Program-made: the position numbers and the translations under genes | Shown: piece by piece, positions 47,959 through 56,504 of the stretch | Position numbering within the stretch: the stretch's first letter is position 1 | How the letters are laid out: each line of letters begins with the position of its first letter | Assembly (NCBI RefSeq): GCF_026341815.1 | Contig: NZ_JAPENX010000004.1 | Span: 44,897-108,896, forward strand | Reading direction: 5' to 3' | Length of the DNA: 64,000 nucleotides | DNA from: Streptomyces sp. NBC_00572 | Lineage (GTDB): Bacteria > Actinomycetota > Actinomycetes > Streptomycetales > Streptomycetaceae | Notes under the pieces: model-generated | The model's database searches: none | What the model saw: the letters and a program-made list of their open reading frames with translations, nothing else | Told to the model about the DNA's origin: nothing

Positions 47959-48396
47959 ATGGAAGAACGCACTTTAAAGTCACCAAGTCACTGCACGGGT
48001 ACCGAGCAGGACTACGACGTCCGCCAGTGGGATGCCCGCGAGGGATGCGAGGTGAGGCAGATCCTCGACCGCGTCGCCGACAAGTGGTCGCTGCTCGCCA
48101 TCGCGCACCTGGAGCGCCAGACCCTGCGTTTCTCCGAACTGCGCCGCCGCATCGAAGGCATCAGCCAGCGGATGCTGACCGTGACGCTGCGCCAGCTGGA
48201 ACGGGACGGCCTCGTACGACGCACGGTGCACCCGGTGGTCCCCCCGCGCGTGGAGTACGAGCTCACCCCGCTCGGAGCGACCCTGCACACCACGATCAGG
48301 GCCCTGGTGGACTGGACGGAGGACCACCAGGAGGAGATCGCCACCGCCCGGGCCGAGTACGACATCCGCCTGGACGCCCTGGAGTCGGCCACCTGA
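47959..48396 (+). CDS. HxlR-family winged-helix regulator with early TTA codon
   Basis: A 145-residue protein; ATG 47959 with GGTGGGGA just upstream. HxlR features: a lone Cys in DAREGCEVRQILDRVADKWS, LLAIAHLERQTLRFSELRRR, GISQRMLTVTLRQLERDGLV and RRTVHPVVPPRVEYELTPLG. HxlR proteins sense aldehydes, quinones or redox state, often through that N-terminal Cys. Codon 6 is TTA (47974-47976), the rare leucine codon read by the bldA tRNA in Streptomyces, so translation should depend on development. It is divergent from the exporter, which is the likely target. Confidence 0.88.
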   Translation: MEERTLKSPSHCTGTEQDYDVRQWDAREGCEVRQILDRVADKWSLLAIAHLERQTLRFSELRRRIEGISQRMLTVTLRQLERDGLVRRTVHPVVPPRVEYELTPLGATLHTTIRALVDWTEDHQEEIATARAEYDIRLDALESAT

Positions 48397-48529
48397 CCCC
48401 ACCAGGGCGGTTCCACCGCGAAAGTGCTGGTCAAAGCCGTCCGCCGAGGGCCGCGACCAGCACGACCGCCGAGCAGGCACCCCTGTACGGGGGCACTGTG
48501 GAGGTAGTCGTACGAAGAAGGTGACGGCC

Positions 48530-49003
48530 ATGGGAACCACCCCCGGTCAGCAGCCCCCTCCCCCCGGCGGAAGCTGGGGAGCCGTGCCACCGCAGCCCCC
48601 GAAGAAGAGGTCGAGGACCTGCCTGGTCGTCAGCCTCGTCCTCGGCGGCCTCGTCCTGGTCACGGTGATCGCCGTCATCGCACTCGTGGCGACGGTGGAG
48701 GACCCGAGCCGGGACGGTCCCACCGGGCCGGCGGGCGATGTGAAGATCACGGCCTGCCAGGTGGACGCAGGGACGAAGTGGCCCCATGCCGACCTGGACG
48801 TCACCAACCGCAGCAGCAAGCCGAGCGACTACATCATCAGCGTGGAGTTCGTAGGAGCGTCGGGAGAGCGCCTCACCGAGTCCAACGCAGTCGTCAGCCA
48901 CCTGGCCCCCGGCCAACTCGCCAACGAACGTGCCCAGAGCCTGACGCAGGTCGACGAGGCCGTCACCTGCCGGATCACGGACGTGACGCGGGTCGCCTCC
49001 TGA
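48530..49003 (+). CDS. Membrane-anchored FxLYD-like protein
   Basis: A 157-residue protein, ATG 48530 with AAGAAGG upstream. A Pro/Gly-rich cytoplasmic start (GQQPPPPGGSWGAVPPQPP) leads to KKRSRTC and one membrane helix (LVVSLVLGGLVLVTVIAVIA, about residues 32-54). The outside domain has ADLDVTNRSSKPSDYIISV, HLAPGQLANE and TCRITDVTRV, like FxLYD/DUF4352-type beta-sandwich domains. Function is unknown. It is not obviously part of the polyketide cluster. Confidence 0.78.
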   Translation: MGTTPGQQPPPPGGSWGAVPPQPPKKRSRTCLVVSLVLGGLVLVTVIAVIALVATVEDPSRDGPTGPAGDVKITACQVDAGTKWPHADLDVTNRSSKPSDYIISVEFVGASGERLTESNAVVSHLAPGQLANERAQSLTQVDEAVTCRITDVTRVAS

Positions 49004-49109
49004 CCCAAGGCGATTCCCTTCCCGCGACCGGGCTTCGGCCGCACGGCGGGGGCGATACTGATCGTGACAGTCGCCCCACCTTTGTCGACGTCTCCGAGGG
49101 GATCCGTTC

Positions 49110-49718
49110 ATGACCACGGCAAGAGACCTGTTCCTCATCGGAATGAGCCCGGAGTCGAAGGACTCGGTGGGACAGGGTGACCTGTCGCTCGCACTCGCGG
49201 GAGCCGAGCTGATCGATCTCATCGGCGCGGGGACCGCCACCGTGGACGGCGACCGCATCGTGCCGGGCGAAGCCGCGACACCGGACGACCGGCTCCTGGC
49301 CGAGGCTGCGACAGGGCTGTCTCGGCAGGCCCCCTACGAACAGGTCGAGGACTGGCTGTGGCGCCGGGGCCGAGACCTCTCGGCCACGTACCAGGCGGCC
49401 TTGGAGGACGAGGGCGAGCTGACGCGGAAGCGAAGCGGTCGGCTGCCCTTCGGCGCGGAACGCGTGGAACCGGCCGATACGCCCGCGCGCCGCCGGGCAG
49501 CCGACCGCTGGGAGGAGAAGGAACCCGTCCTGGCCGCCCTCGCCGCGGTCGTGGGCATCGACGGCGGCCGCCGCCCCGACGAAGAGCCCGGCTTCGACGA
49601 CGAGGCGGTGACGACCGTGGTGGCCTCGGTCCATGACGCGGTGATGGAGCTGGAGGCCGTACGCCAGAGGCGGAACATCGAGAACTCGGCCTTCGCCAAC
49701 CTCTGGCGAGGACCGTGA
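49110..49718 (+). CDS. GPP34 (GOLPH3/Vps74-like) family protein
   Basis: A 202-residue protein, ATG 49110 behind GAGGGGATCC. GPP34 pattern: TTARDLFLIGMSPESKDSVG, LSLALAGAELIDLIGAGTAT, then PYEQVEDWLWRRGRDLSATY and the helical C-terminus DAVMELEAVRQRRN. In eukaryotes this fold binds PI4P; streptomycete homologues are numerous and uncharacterised, possibly membrane-associated. It is monocistronic here and convergent with the next gene. Confidence 0.82.
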   Translation: MTTARDLFLIGMSPESKDSVGQGDLSLALAGAELIDLIGAGTATVDGDRIVPGEAATPDDRLLAEAATGLSRQAPYEQVEDWLWRRGRDLSATYQAALEDEGELTRKRSGRLPFGAERVEPADTPARRRAADRWEEKEPVLAALAAVVGIDGGRRPDEEPGFDDEAVTTVVASVHDAVMELEAVRQRRNIENSAFANLWRGP

Positions 49719-49824
49719 GTCGAGGCCGAGGCCGAGGCCGGGTTCGCGGTCAAGGCCGACGCTGACGCTGACGCCAGGAATGAGCGATGCCGGCTGAAGT
49801 CATCGACCCTTGACCGCGAGCGCG

Positions 49825-50520
49825 TCAGGCCTTCTTGGCCCTGGCCGCAGGGCTGTTGGGGCCGCAGGACAGGCGGGCCGCTTCCAAGACCGGTTCCCCC
49901 GGCTTCACGTTCCCGGTCGATGTGGAGCACTCCACGACGCCCGAGCCGTCACCGGTCCAGCTGATCGCGCGGCCCGTCACCCGCTCGCTGTTGCCGCAGG
50001 TGTACAGGAAGTCGGCGGTGACCTGTCGGACAAAGGCGAAGTCCACGAAGGTCCCGGCGCCGCTGACGCTGGTGGCGGTCGCCGGCTGCGGCGCGGGCCT
50101 GTGGACATCGGCGAAGCCGTAATCGTGGTTGTCGATCTCGTCCGTCTCCCCGATGTGGGAGCCCAGCGAGCGGAGCGTGGCCTCCGCGTCGACCCGCGGG
50201 CCCTTCTCGAACGTGACGGCGGTACGCGGGGTGTGGAGCTTCGACAGCCTGTTCGTCAGCTTGCCGCCCCCCTTGCCGAGCTTCTGCTTCTCGGCGACAC
50301 CCGTCAGCACGTCTCGCTCGTCGACGTTGAACCACGTGTACGTGCCGTTCTTGCATGCCGTGTCGACGGCGAGCTCGGCCTTCTTGGGCGCCCCGCCGCT
50401 GGTCGCCCCGCCGCCGGTTGCCCCGCCGCCGGTTGCCCCGCCGCCGGCCGTACAGGCGGCCGTCCCCGTGAGCAGCGCGACGACGGCGTATGCGGACAGG
50501 CAGGTCCGTCTGATCTTCAT
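49825..50520 (-). CDS. Secreted protein or lipoprotein, unknown function
   Basis: A 231-residue protein; ATG 50520 chosen (MKIRRTCLSAYAVVALLTG) with GGGGGAGAC upstream. It has a signal peptide ending TAAC, a weak lipobox that would make Cys23 the lipidated residue. A GGGATGGGATGGGATSGG linker comes from a repeated GCCGCCGGTTGCCCC block. The mature part has TACKNGTYTWFNVDERDVL and two further Cys (YTCGNSE, VVECSTS). No domain is recognised; several Streptomyces proteins share this layout. Confidence 0.75.
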   Translation of the reverse strand: MKIRRTCLSAYAVVALLTGTAACTAGGGATGGGATGGGATSGGAPKKAELAVDTACKNGTYTWFNVDERDVLTGVAEKQKLGKGGGKLTNRLSKLHTPRTAVTFEKGPRVDAEATLRSLGSHIGETDEIDNHDYGFADVHRPAPQPATATSVSGAGTFVDFAFVRQVTADFLYTCGNSERVTGRAISWTGDGSGVVECSTSTGNVKPGEPVLEAARLSCGPNSPAARAKKA

Positions 50521-50713
50521 GTTCGTCTCCCCCTGGTACCTCAGGCCATTGGTCGATGGCGAAGTCCACCCTGCGGCCAAGAGACCTGCAGGGACAAGTG
50601 ACTTGAGCCGTTTCTGAGCTGGGCCAGGAGACGCCCGGCCGAGGCCGTTCGGGCGCTTCGCGGCGGGCGGCGCGGAGGGACTCAGCCGAGGCGAACGAGC
50701 GACGCGTCGTCTG

Positions 50714-51721
50714 TCAGGCCAGCCGGCGGCGGATCCACCAGACGCAGCCCCCGGCCAGGGCGAGGGCGAGGCCGAGATAGAGCCCCGTCTCGGCCCACTG
50801 CAGGGCCCAGAAGTTGCCGGCGGGCTGGTACGTCACCTGCTGCTGGTAGCCCAGCGCCTGAAGGTCGCCGATGCAGCCGTCGACTTGCGGCAGGGTGGGC
50901 GGGCCCGAAGCAGTGTGCAGGCAGTCGCCGAAGGACGACGGCACGGAGGTCGGTTCACCGGCGGCGTCGAGCGTCTGTTGGGAGGTGACCCAGGACCCTG
51001 GCACGTCGGGATGGGCGACGATCTGCTTGGCACCGTCCTGGATGCTGATGGGGGCGCCGTCGGGGGCGATCGGCACGGTGGTCCGGTCCGCTGCGGCCAG
51101 ATGGGCCCGGATCCACATCGGCACGGTGAACTGGACCGCGATGTAGGCGACGAGCGTGGTCGCCATCGCGGGCACGGTGCGGCGGATGACGAGGCCGAGG
51201 GCGACGCCCAGGACGAAGGCGAAGGCGGCGTGGGCAACGGGGACGACACCTCGTGCGGCGAAGGCCACGGGGTCGAGCCTCGCGAAGTACGTGTCCGTCG
51301 CACCCCCGTTGTCGATGGACCGGTCGATGGGGCTGCTCCACCAGCTCACCGCGAGCGTGGCCAGTCCGGCGACGGTCATGGCGGCCACCGTGCCGAGGCC
51401 CAGCTTGGCCGCCAGCCAGCGGGTGCGGGTGACGCCCTGGCTCCACGCGAGGTGGTGAGTGCCGGTCTCCAGTTCACGGGCGATCAGCGGCGCGCCCCAG
51501 AACATCCCGATGACGGCCGGTACGGCGAGAACGACCAGCAGTCCCGCGTAGTAGAGGCCCTGGTCCGAACTGGGGAGCCGGTCCACCAGGCTGCTGCCGG
51601 CGGCCTGGTAGAGGTTGGCCAGCTGCGGTCCGGTTACCGCGAGGGCGGCGGCGAAGACGGCCATCGCGGCGAACATCACGCCGGCCTGGGTACGGAACTG
51701 GCGCCAGGTCAGCCAGATCAT
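50714..51721 (-). CDS. ABC transporter permease
   Basis: A 335-residue ABC-2-like permease; ATG 51721 overlaps the ATPase stop. It starts MIWLTWRQFRTQAGVMFAAM, typical of streptomycete permeases in YtrA-type operons. About six membrane helices and a 100-residue extracytoplasmic loop (PMWIRAHLAAADRTTVPIAP through VTYQPAGNFW, two Cys) follow. It works with the adjacent ATPase; the substrate is not evident. Homologous operons respond to cell-envelope stress or antibiotics. Confidence 0.88.
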   Translation of the reverse strand: MIWLTWRQFRTQAGVMFAAMAVFAAALAVTGPQLANLYQAAGSSLVDRLPSSDQGLYYAGLLVVLAVPAVIGMFWGAPLIARELETGTHHLAWSQGVTRTRWLAAKLGLGTVAAMTVAGLATLAVSWWSSPIDRSIDNGGATDTYFARLDPVAFAARGVVPVAHAAFAFVLGVALGLVIRRTVPAMATTLVAYIAVQFTVPMWIRAHLAAADRTTVPIAPDGAPISIQDGAKQIVAHPDVPGSWVTSQQTLDAAGEPTSVPSSFGDCLHTASGPPTLPQVDGCIGDLQALGYQQQVTYQPAGNFWALQWAETGLYLGLALALAGGCVWWIRRRLA

Positions 51722-52614
51722 CGGAGTACCTCCAGCGCGGGTCGGGTGTCACGGACCGCGTCTGCGGGCCGGGTCATGTAGGCCAGGACGATGTCTTCCA
51801 GGCCGAGCGGGCTGACGGTCCAGGACGGATCCTTGACCGGAGCGTCAGCGCGCACCAGGAGGGTGGTCTGCCGGTCGGTGTGACTCGCGGTGATGACGTG
51901 CTGGTCCGCGGGGAGGGTGGCCGGGTCCCGGCGCGGGCCGGTGAGCCGGTGGTGGCAGGCGACCAGGTCGTCGATGTCGCCGGCCACCTGCACGCGGGAG
52001 TCGACCAGCACGATGACGTAGTCGCAGGTCCGCTCCACGTCGGAGACCAGGTGGGAGGAGAGTACGACGCTCAGTTCGTGCTCGGCGACGGCCTCCATGA
52101 GGTCCTGCATGAACTCCCGCCGGGCGAGCGGGTCCAGCGCCGCGACCGGCTCGTCCAGGATCAGCAGCTCCGGGCGCTTGCCGATGCCCAGGGTGAGAGC
52201 GAGCTGCGCGCGCTGGCCGCCGGACAGCTTGCCGGCCCGCTGCTTGGGGTCCAGACCGAGGCGACGGATCCGGTCCCGGGCCAGGGCGTCGTCCCAGTTC
52301 GGGTTGAGGCGCTTGCCGAAGTCGAGGTGGTCGGCGACGCTCAGCGCGGCGTAGGTGGGGGTGTCCTGGGCGACGAAACCGACTTTGGCCAGCTGTTCCA
52401 CATCAGCGGCTGGACGGCCACCGCACACCTCGATGGATCCGGCTGTCGGGGTCAGCATGCCGGAGGCCAGCTTCAACAGGGTCGACTTGCCGGCTCCGTT
52501 GGGGCCGACCAGGCCGACGACCCGGCCGGGCGGAACTTCCAGATCGCAGTTCTGCAGCGCCCACCGCTGCTTGTACCTCTTGCCCAGCCCCTGGGCTCGC
52601 AAGACTGCACTCAC
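51718..52614 (-). CDS. ABC transporter ATP-binding protein
   Basis: A 298-residue ATPase, GTG 52614, overlapping both neighbours by four bases. Walker A GLVGPNGAGKSTLLKLASG near residue 35, Q-loop VGFVAQDTP, signature KLSGGQRAQLAL near 129, Walker B LLILDEPVAALDP and switch His in VLSSHLV. The C-terminal 80 residues resemble the regulatory tails of YtrB/CcmA exporters. It is the middle gene of a GntR-ATPase-permease operon. Confidence 0.93.
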   Translation of the reverse strand: MSAVLRAQGLGKRYKQRWALQNCDLEVPPGRVVGLVGPNGAGKSTLLKLASGMLTPTAGSIEVCGGRPAADVEQLAKVGFVAQDTPTYAALSVADHLDFGKRLNPNWDDALARDRIRRLGLDPKQRAGKLSGGQRAQLALTLGIGKRPELLILDEPVAALDPLARREFMQDLMEAVAEHELSVVLSSHLVSDVERTCDYVIVLVDSRVQVAGDIDDLVACHHRLTGPRRDPATLPADQHVITASHTDRQTTLLVRADAPVKDPSWTVSPLGLEDIVLAYMTRPADAVRDTRPALEVLR

Positions 52615-53003
52615 GCTACGTCCTCTCCGGCGACGTTACGAAAGGCGTTCAGGAACAGCGCCTCGATGCTTTCGTCATCGAGCCCGGCCAGGCGGGCCTT
52701 GGTCAGCCAGCGCTGCAGGTCCTTGAGCAGCGGGCCGTGCGCGGCGAGCGTGCCGTCGGCCAGCGTCCGGGTCACAAAGGTCCCGACGCCGGGCCGGGCG
52801 GCCACCAGACCGTCGTGCTCCAGCTCGCGGTACGCCTTGAGCACCGTGTTCGGGTTGACCGCCATCTGCTTGGCGACCTCTTTGACGGTCGGCAACCTGT
52901 CGCCCTCCTTCAGCACGCCCAGGCGCAGAGCGTGCCGCACCTGCTGGACCAGCTGCTGGTAAGGGGACAGCCCGGACCGGCCGTTGAGGTGGAACTCAAT
53001 CAC
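52611..53003 (-). CDS. GntR-family regulator, YtrA subfamily
   Basis: A 130-residue protein. GTG 53003 is preferred because GGAGG lies 5 nt upstream; an ATG four codons earlier (53015) has no ribosome site. Winged helix: LSPYQQLVQQVRHALRLGVL, DRLPTVKEVAKQMAVNPNTV, LKAYRELEHDGLVAARPGVG. A short C-terminal helix pair is typical of YtrA. It should repress its own ABC operon until an envelope-active ligand is sensed. A candidate promoter upstream has TATAGT and TTGCCG boxes with a 19-bp spacer (about 53022-53060). Confidence 0.88.
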   Translation of the reverse strand: MIEFHLNGRSGLSPYQQLVQQVRHALRLGVLKEGDRLPTVKEVAKQMAVNPNTVLKAYRELEHDGLVAARPGVGTFVTRTLADGTLAAHGPLLKDLQRWLTKARLAGLDDESIEALFLNAFRNVAGEDVA

Positions 53004-53167
53004 CAGTTCCTCCATTTATCTAGTTGCCTAGCACTATAGCCATCTACCCTAGCAATCCGGCAAGGTAGAGCCCGCGGCACAAGCCCCCCGACGCCGAGGA
53101 CGGCTCCACCACCGACGAATCTCCGTGGAGGAACCACCCCGCCAGCCCGCGCAACGACGCAGCCCGG

Positions 53168-53186
53168 TTCAAAACCCGGTTTTGAA
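53168..53186. repeat. Isolated parS-like palindrome
   Basis: TTCAAAACCCGGTTTTGAA, identical to sites in the partition locus, lies 7.6 kb away between the GntR operon and an ISL3 remnant. It may be a working distal ParB site or a relic of a rearranged partition locus. Confidence 0.6.
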
Positions 53187-53228
53187 ACCAGCCGCATCGC
53201 TGGGCCCGGAGTGGTGCAGCTACCGTTC

Positions 53229-53858
53229 GACGGGATGTCAACCCGCCGTCCCATCGACCTGCTGCCGGACCGGGAGGCATCCAGCCTGGCGGCCTGGCTC
53301 GCCGAACGGCCAGGCATTGAGGTCATCTGCCGAGACCGAGCGCCCTTCTTCGCCGAAGGCGCCTCCGGCGGCGCCCCGCAGGCTGTCCAGGTCGCGGACC
53401 GGTGGCACCTCTGGCACAACCTGAGCGAAGCCGCCGAACGGGCCGTCGCCCAGCACCGTCGCCGCCTGCGAGCCCTGGTCCCCACCGCCCCCGAACCCGA
53501 GCCTGAACCTGCCCCAGAAGAGGAGCCGCCCGGCTCACCCTGGCCGACCGGCCACCGGTTCGCCGACCGCACCAGGGCCCGGCACGCCGCCGTCCACGCA
53601 CTGCCGGAGGCCGGGCACAGCCGCCGCTCGATCCAGCGTCAGCTCGGCATGACCTGGCGGACGGTCAAGCAGCTCGCCGAGTCTGCGGCCCCGGAGGAAC
53701 TGTGCACCGGCCAGTGGCAGAACCGACCTTCGGTCCTCGATGACTACAAGCCCTACCTGGACGACCGGTGGAACGAGGGTTTCACCAACGCCTGGAAGCT
53801 GTGGGAGGAGATCGTGCCGCTCGGCTACAAAGGCAGCTACCAGCGCGTCCGTGCCTAG
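53229..53858 (+). pseudogene. ISL3 transposase fragment, both ends missing
   Basis: From RRPIDLLPDREASSLAAWL through FFAEGASGGAPQAVQVADRW and HLWHNLSEAAERAV to GYKGSYQRVRA and a stop, this is the central part of an ISL3-family transposase (about 210 codons). The N-terminal zinc/HTH region and the C-terminal catalytic end are absent. A second ISL3 remnant at 57.5-58.5 kb is closely related in the overlapping part (DLLPDREASSLAAWL and ADRWHLWHNLSE shared). Confidence 0.85.
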
Positions 53859-54053
53859 ACGAGGCCGGGCCGGCCTCGAACTGGGTCGATCCGGAAGACT
53901 GGAAGCAGTGGCGAGCCGACCTCAACCGTCTTCGCACAGTCCTTGCTCCGCCATCACCGTCCATCCCGCTGTTCGATGTCGAGCAATGACAGAGCGTCAC
54001 CCGCCACAAAACCTGAGCCAGAACCTTCTCGTTCTGGCTCAACTTCTGGATGC
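53859..54053. other. Junction zone: gene scrap and two facing ISL3-type ends
   Basis: After the transposase fragment a 40-codon tail reads ASNWVDPEDWKQWRADLNRL and ends PLFDVEQ with a stop at 53989; I do not recognise it. An ISL3-type terminus (CCTGAGCCAGAACC, ending 54025) and an opposed one (GTTCTGGCTCAACTTC, from 54031) follow with only TTCTC between. Together they form a 10-bp-arm hairpin that could also end the kinase transcript. 54054-54198 holds nothing I can name. Confidence 0.5.
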
Positions 54054-54198
54054 TGTTGGCGATCTTGTCGAAACTTCCCGTGCCGCGCTGCGACTCGTAC
54101 GCAGCGCCTCGGGTCGCGGTGGTGGCAGCGGGCGGGCTGGGACCTGCGGAGTACTGCAACTCCGATCTGACCCACCTCGGCGAGGGCGGATCTGAGCG

Positions 54199-55836
54199 TC
54201 AGGTACTGCCTGCTGTCCACCTCGCGAGGTATCCGTGCGTGCGTCGGAGCGCGTCAGCCATCAGGCCGTTTGCGAGAAGTAGCAGCCACCCTCCAGGCAG
54301 GAGCACGGTGCGAATCGTATATCCGGGATTGGCGTCATCCGAGGGCTCCAGGCCGAAGGTCATCGCGAGCACCCACAGACCAAGAAGCGTCACGATGGTG
54401 ATCCAGCCGGCACAGATCACGCCTGCCGCCAGGCCGAACTTCTTCAGGTCTTGGCTGCCGGCCAGTCTCAGCAGGAACAGGAGTGCCAAGGCGAGGCCGG
54501 CCGCTGTACCGATGACCCCGATGGGTATCGCCTGCCAGCTCGTCGCCAATCCGGGGATGCCGCTGGGAATCGCTTCCCAAGGGTGCTGCCAGTTGAAGCG
54601 CTCGACTACGTGTGCCACTTGAGTGCCGGAGGACTCCTTCTTCCAGGTCTCCGAAAAGAGCGGCTTGAAGCTCGCCCAGACGAGCGCTCCCGCTGCCACG
54701 AGGATCTCTGCCACATGGGGGCCGATCACTTCACCCACCGATGGGGGCCCGATCGGGTTCGGCACCTGCTGCGGCAGTTTCTGCGTACCCCGCAACGCGG
54801 CGGGAGCCGATGAGGCGACAGGCACGGCCTCCGTCGTCCCGCCGCCTTCATCGCCACCCGTCATATGCGGGGAATCGGGCTGATTGCGGAAGGCGGTGTC
54901 TGCCGCTTCCGAGCCGGCGACAGCGAGGGCGCGCAAAGCGCTGGTGCGCGCCTGGATAGCCGCGCGGGCACCAGTAATCCCCATCCAGGCGCCCGGACCG
55001 AGTGCGTTACCCAGCTCCTCCTCGCACCACTCCCGCACACGTAATGGTGTCGGGCGCTGGCCGGGGTCCTTGTGCAGGCAGGCGGCGATCAGTTGGCGCA
55101 GAGGTGGAGTGAAGAGGGACACGTCCGGGTCGTCGGCGACGACGCGGTGGGCAACGGCCCACTCGTTCTCCGCGGCGAACGCCTCACGGCCGGCGGCGAG
55201 GAAGTACAGGGTGGAACCGAGAGCGAAGACGTCGGAGGCCGCGCCGACGGCGCGGCCCGAAGCCTGCTCGGGCGACATGTACAGCGGGGTGCCGATCCGG
55301 GTGGAATGGCTCCGGTAGGTCACCGACTGGGTCAGAGATTTGACGATGCCGAAGTCGATGACCTTCGGACCGCTCTCGTCCAGCATGATGTTCCCGGGCT
55401 TGAGGTCCCGGTGCACCACGTTCGCGGCGTGGATGTCGGCGAGGGCGTGGGCGATGCCCCAGGCCAGCAGCATCACCTGCTCGGTCGGCAGCGGCCCATG
55501 GTCGGCCACCAGGTCCCGCAGGGAGGGCCCGGCCACGTACGTCGTGGCCAGCCATGGCCGCTCGGCCTGGGGGTCGGCGTCCAGCAACGGCGCGAGGTGG
55601 GCACCGCGCACCTTCTGTGCGGCGCCCACCTCGCGCGCGAATCGCTGTCCGAACTCCGCGTCCCCGGCGAACTCGTGACGGATCACCTTCAAAGCCGTTG
55701 GCTGCCCGCCGGGGGAAAGAGCGAGAAACACCTGCCCCATACCGCCTTCGCCCAGCCGCGCCACCAGCTGAAAGCCCCCAAAACTGTCCGGATCGTCAGA
55801 CTGCAATGTAGGAAACTGAAACGCTGCCCTCGGCAC
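54199..55836 (-). CDS. Membrane-anchored Ser/Thr protein kinase (PASTA-less)
   Basis: A 545-residue protein; GTG 55836 chosen for the GGGGGGAG site 7 nt upstream. The kinase domain spans about 20-280: LGEGGMGQVFLA, catalytic Lys in ALKVIRHEF, HRDLKPGNIMLDE, DFGIVKSL, GTPLYMSPEQASG. A Pro/Thr juxtamembrane linker follows, then four hydrophobic segments near the C-terminus (EILVAAGALVWASF, IGTAAGLALALLFLL, AGVICAGWITIVTLL, LLPGGWLLLLANGL). No PASTA or other sensor domain is seen. It is probably a streptomycete Hanks-type kinase with an integral membrane tail. It lies between ISL3 ends, so it may be imported. Confidence 0.88.
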   Translation of the reverse strand: MPRAAFQFPTLQSDDPDSFGGFQLVARLGEGGMGQVFLALSPGGQPTALKVIRHEFAGDAEFGQRFAREVGAAQKVRGAHLAPLLDADPQAERPWLATTYVAGPSLRDLVADHGPLPTEQVMLLAWGIAHALADIHAANVVHRDLKPGNIMLDESGPKVIDFGIVKSLTQSVTYRSHSTRIGTPLYMSPEQASGRAVGAASDVFALGSTLYFLAAGREAFAAENEWAVAHRVVADDPDVSLFTPPLRQLIAACLHKDPGQRPTPLRVREWCEEELGNALGPGAWMGITGARAAIQARTSALRALAVAGSEAADTAFRNQPDSPHMTGGDEGGGTTEAVPVASSAPAALRGTQKLPQQVPNPIGPPSVGEVIGPHVAEILVAAGALVWASFKPLFSETWKKESSGTQVAHVVERFNWQHPWEAIPSGIPGLATSWQAIPIGVIGTAAGLALALLFLLRLAGSQDLKKFGLAAGVICAGWITIVTLLGLWVLAMTFGLEPSDDANPGYTIRTVLLPGGWLLLLANGLMADALRRTHGYLARWTAGST

Positions 55837-56091
55837 GAAGTACTCCCCCCTCGTCTCCCCGCGCGGGGATTCCTCACGGCTCGACCGCCCGCCGCGTTCG
55901 CCCCACGAGCCTAGGACCCTGCCTGTCGTTCCACCAGAACAGCCGAAGGTCCGAGTTGCCTCGCTCATTGGCTGCAAGTCAGGCAGCGGCACAGGGCGCC
56001 TCAGCTCCGTGCCAGCAGGCCCCGACAAGATCACCAACAGCATCACTTCTGTGGAGTCGGCAACCATGAGTGATGGCTGGCCTGACAAGGG

Positions 56092-56292
56092 TCAGCCATC
56101 GTCGTGCAGCCCCATACGCCGTCTCAAGCGGCTTCGCATCGTCCGATCCATGACGATCATCATGGAGCAGATGCCGCCCAGCACTGGGCCGAAGATCAGC
56201 ACGACTAGCGCCGAGCCGAGTTCTTCAGCCCACAACAGGCCCACGACCAACCACAGAAGTTGTGCCAGAGCCCGAGTAGCGCCGTCGGGTGT
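56092..56292 (-). other. Possible small membrane protein remnant
   Basis: A 66-codon open frame without a clear start encodes RALAQLLWLVVGLLWAEELG then SALVVLIFGPVLGGICSMMI and a basic tail (RSRLRRRMGLHDDG). Two hydrophobic stretches and the positive-inside tail look like a real small membrane protein that lost its 5' end at 56292, close to the ISL3 insertion. The rest of 55837-56337 shows nothing recognisable. Confidence 0.3.
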
Positions 56293-56345
56293 TCATGGGA
56301 TTGGGAGGCACCCAGATCCACGGTCGGGTGATGTTCACGAGTTTT

Positions 56346-56369
56346 GGTTCTGGCTCAGGTTCTGTGGAC
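56346..56369 (+). repeat. Left terminal inverted repeat of cassette unit 1
   Basis: Begins GGTTCTGGCTCAGGTTCTGT; 21 of 24 bases match the inverse of the unit's right end at 57032-57055. Confidence 0.75.
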
Positions 56370-56504
56370 TGGCCACACTGAGTCACGGATCGGCAGGTGG
56401 GGGTCGGCCACGGACGGGCACGGCTCTGGAGAGCATGCGCCCGGAACCGGGGCCCAGCTCGGGTGAGGCTGCCTCAGCCAGGGGCGACCTGATATGAGTT
56501 GATC

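Noticed and set aside
54015..54040. Simple intrinsic terminator of the kinase gene
   Set aside because: The stem could work as one, but its arms are ISL3-type ends found also at 56346, 57032, 57062 and 58532, so transposon ends are the better primary explanation.
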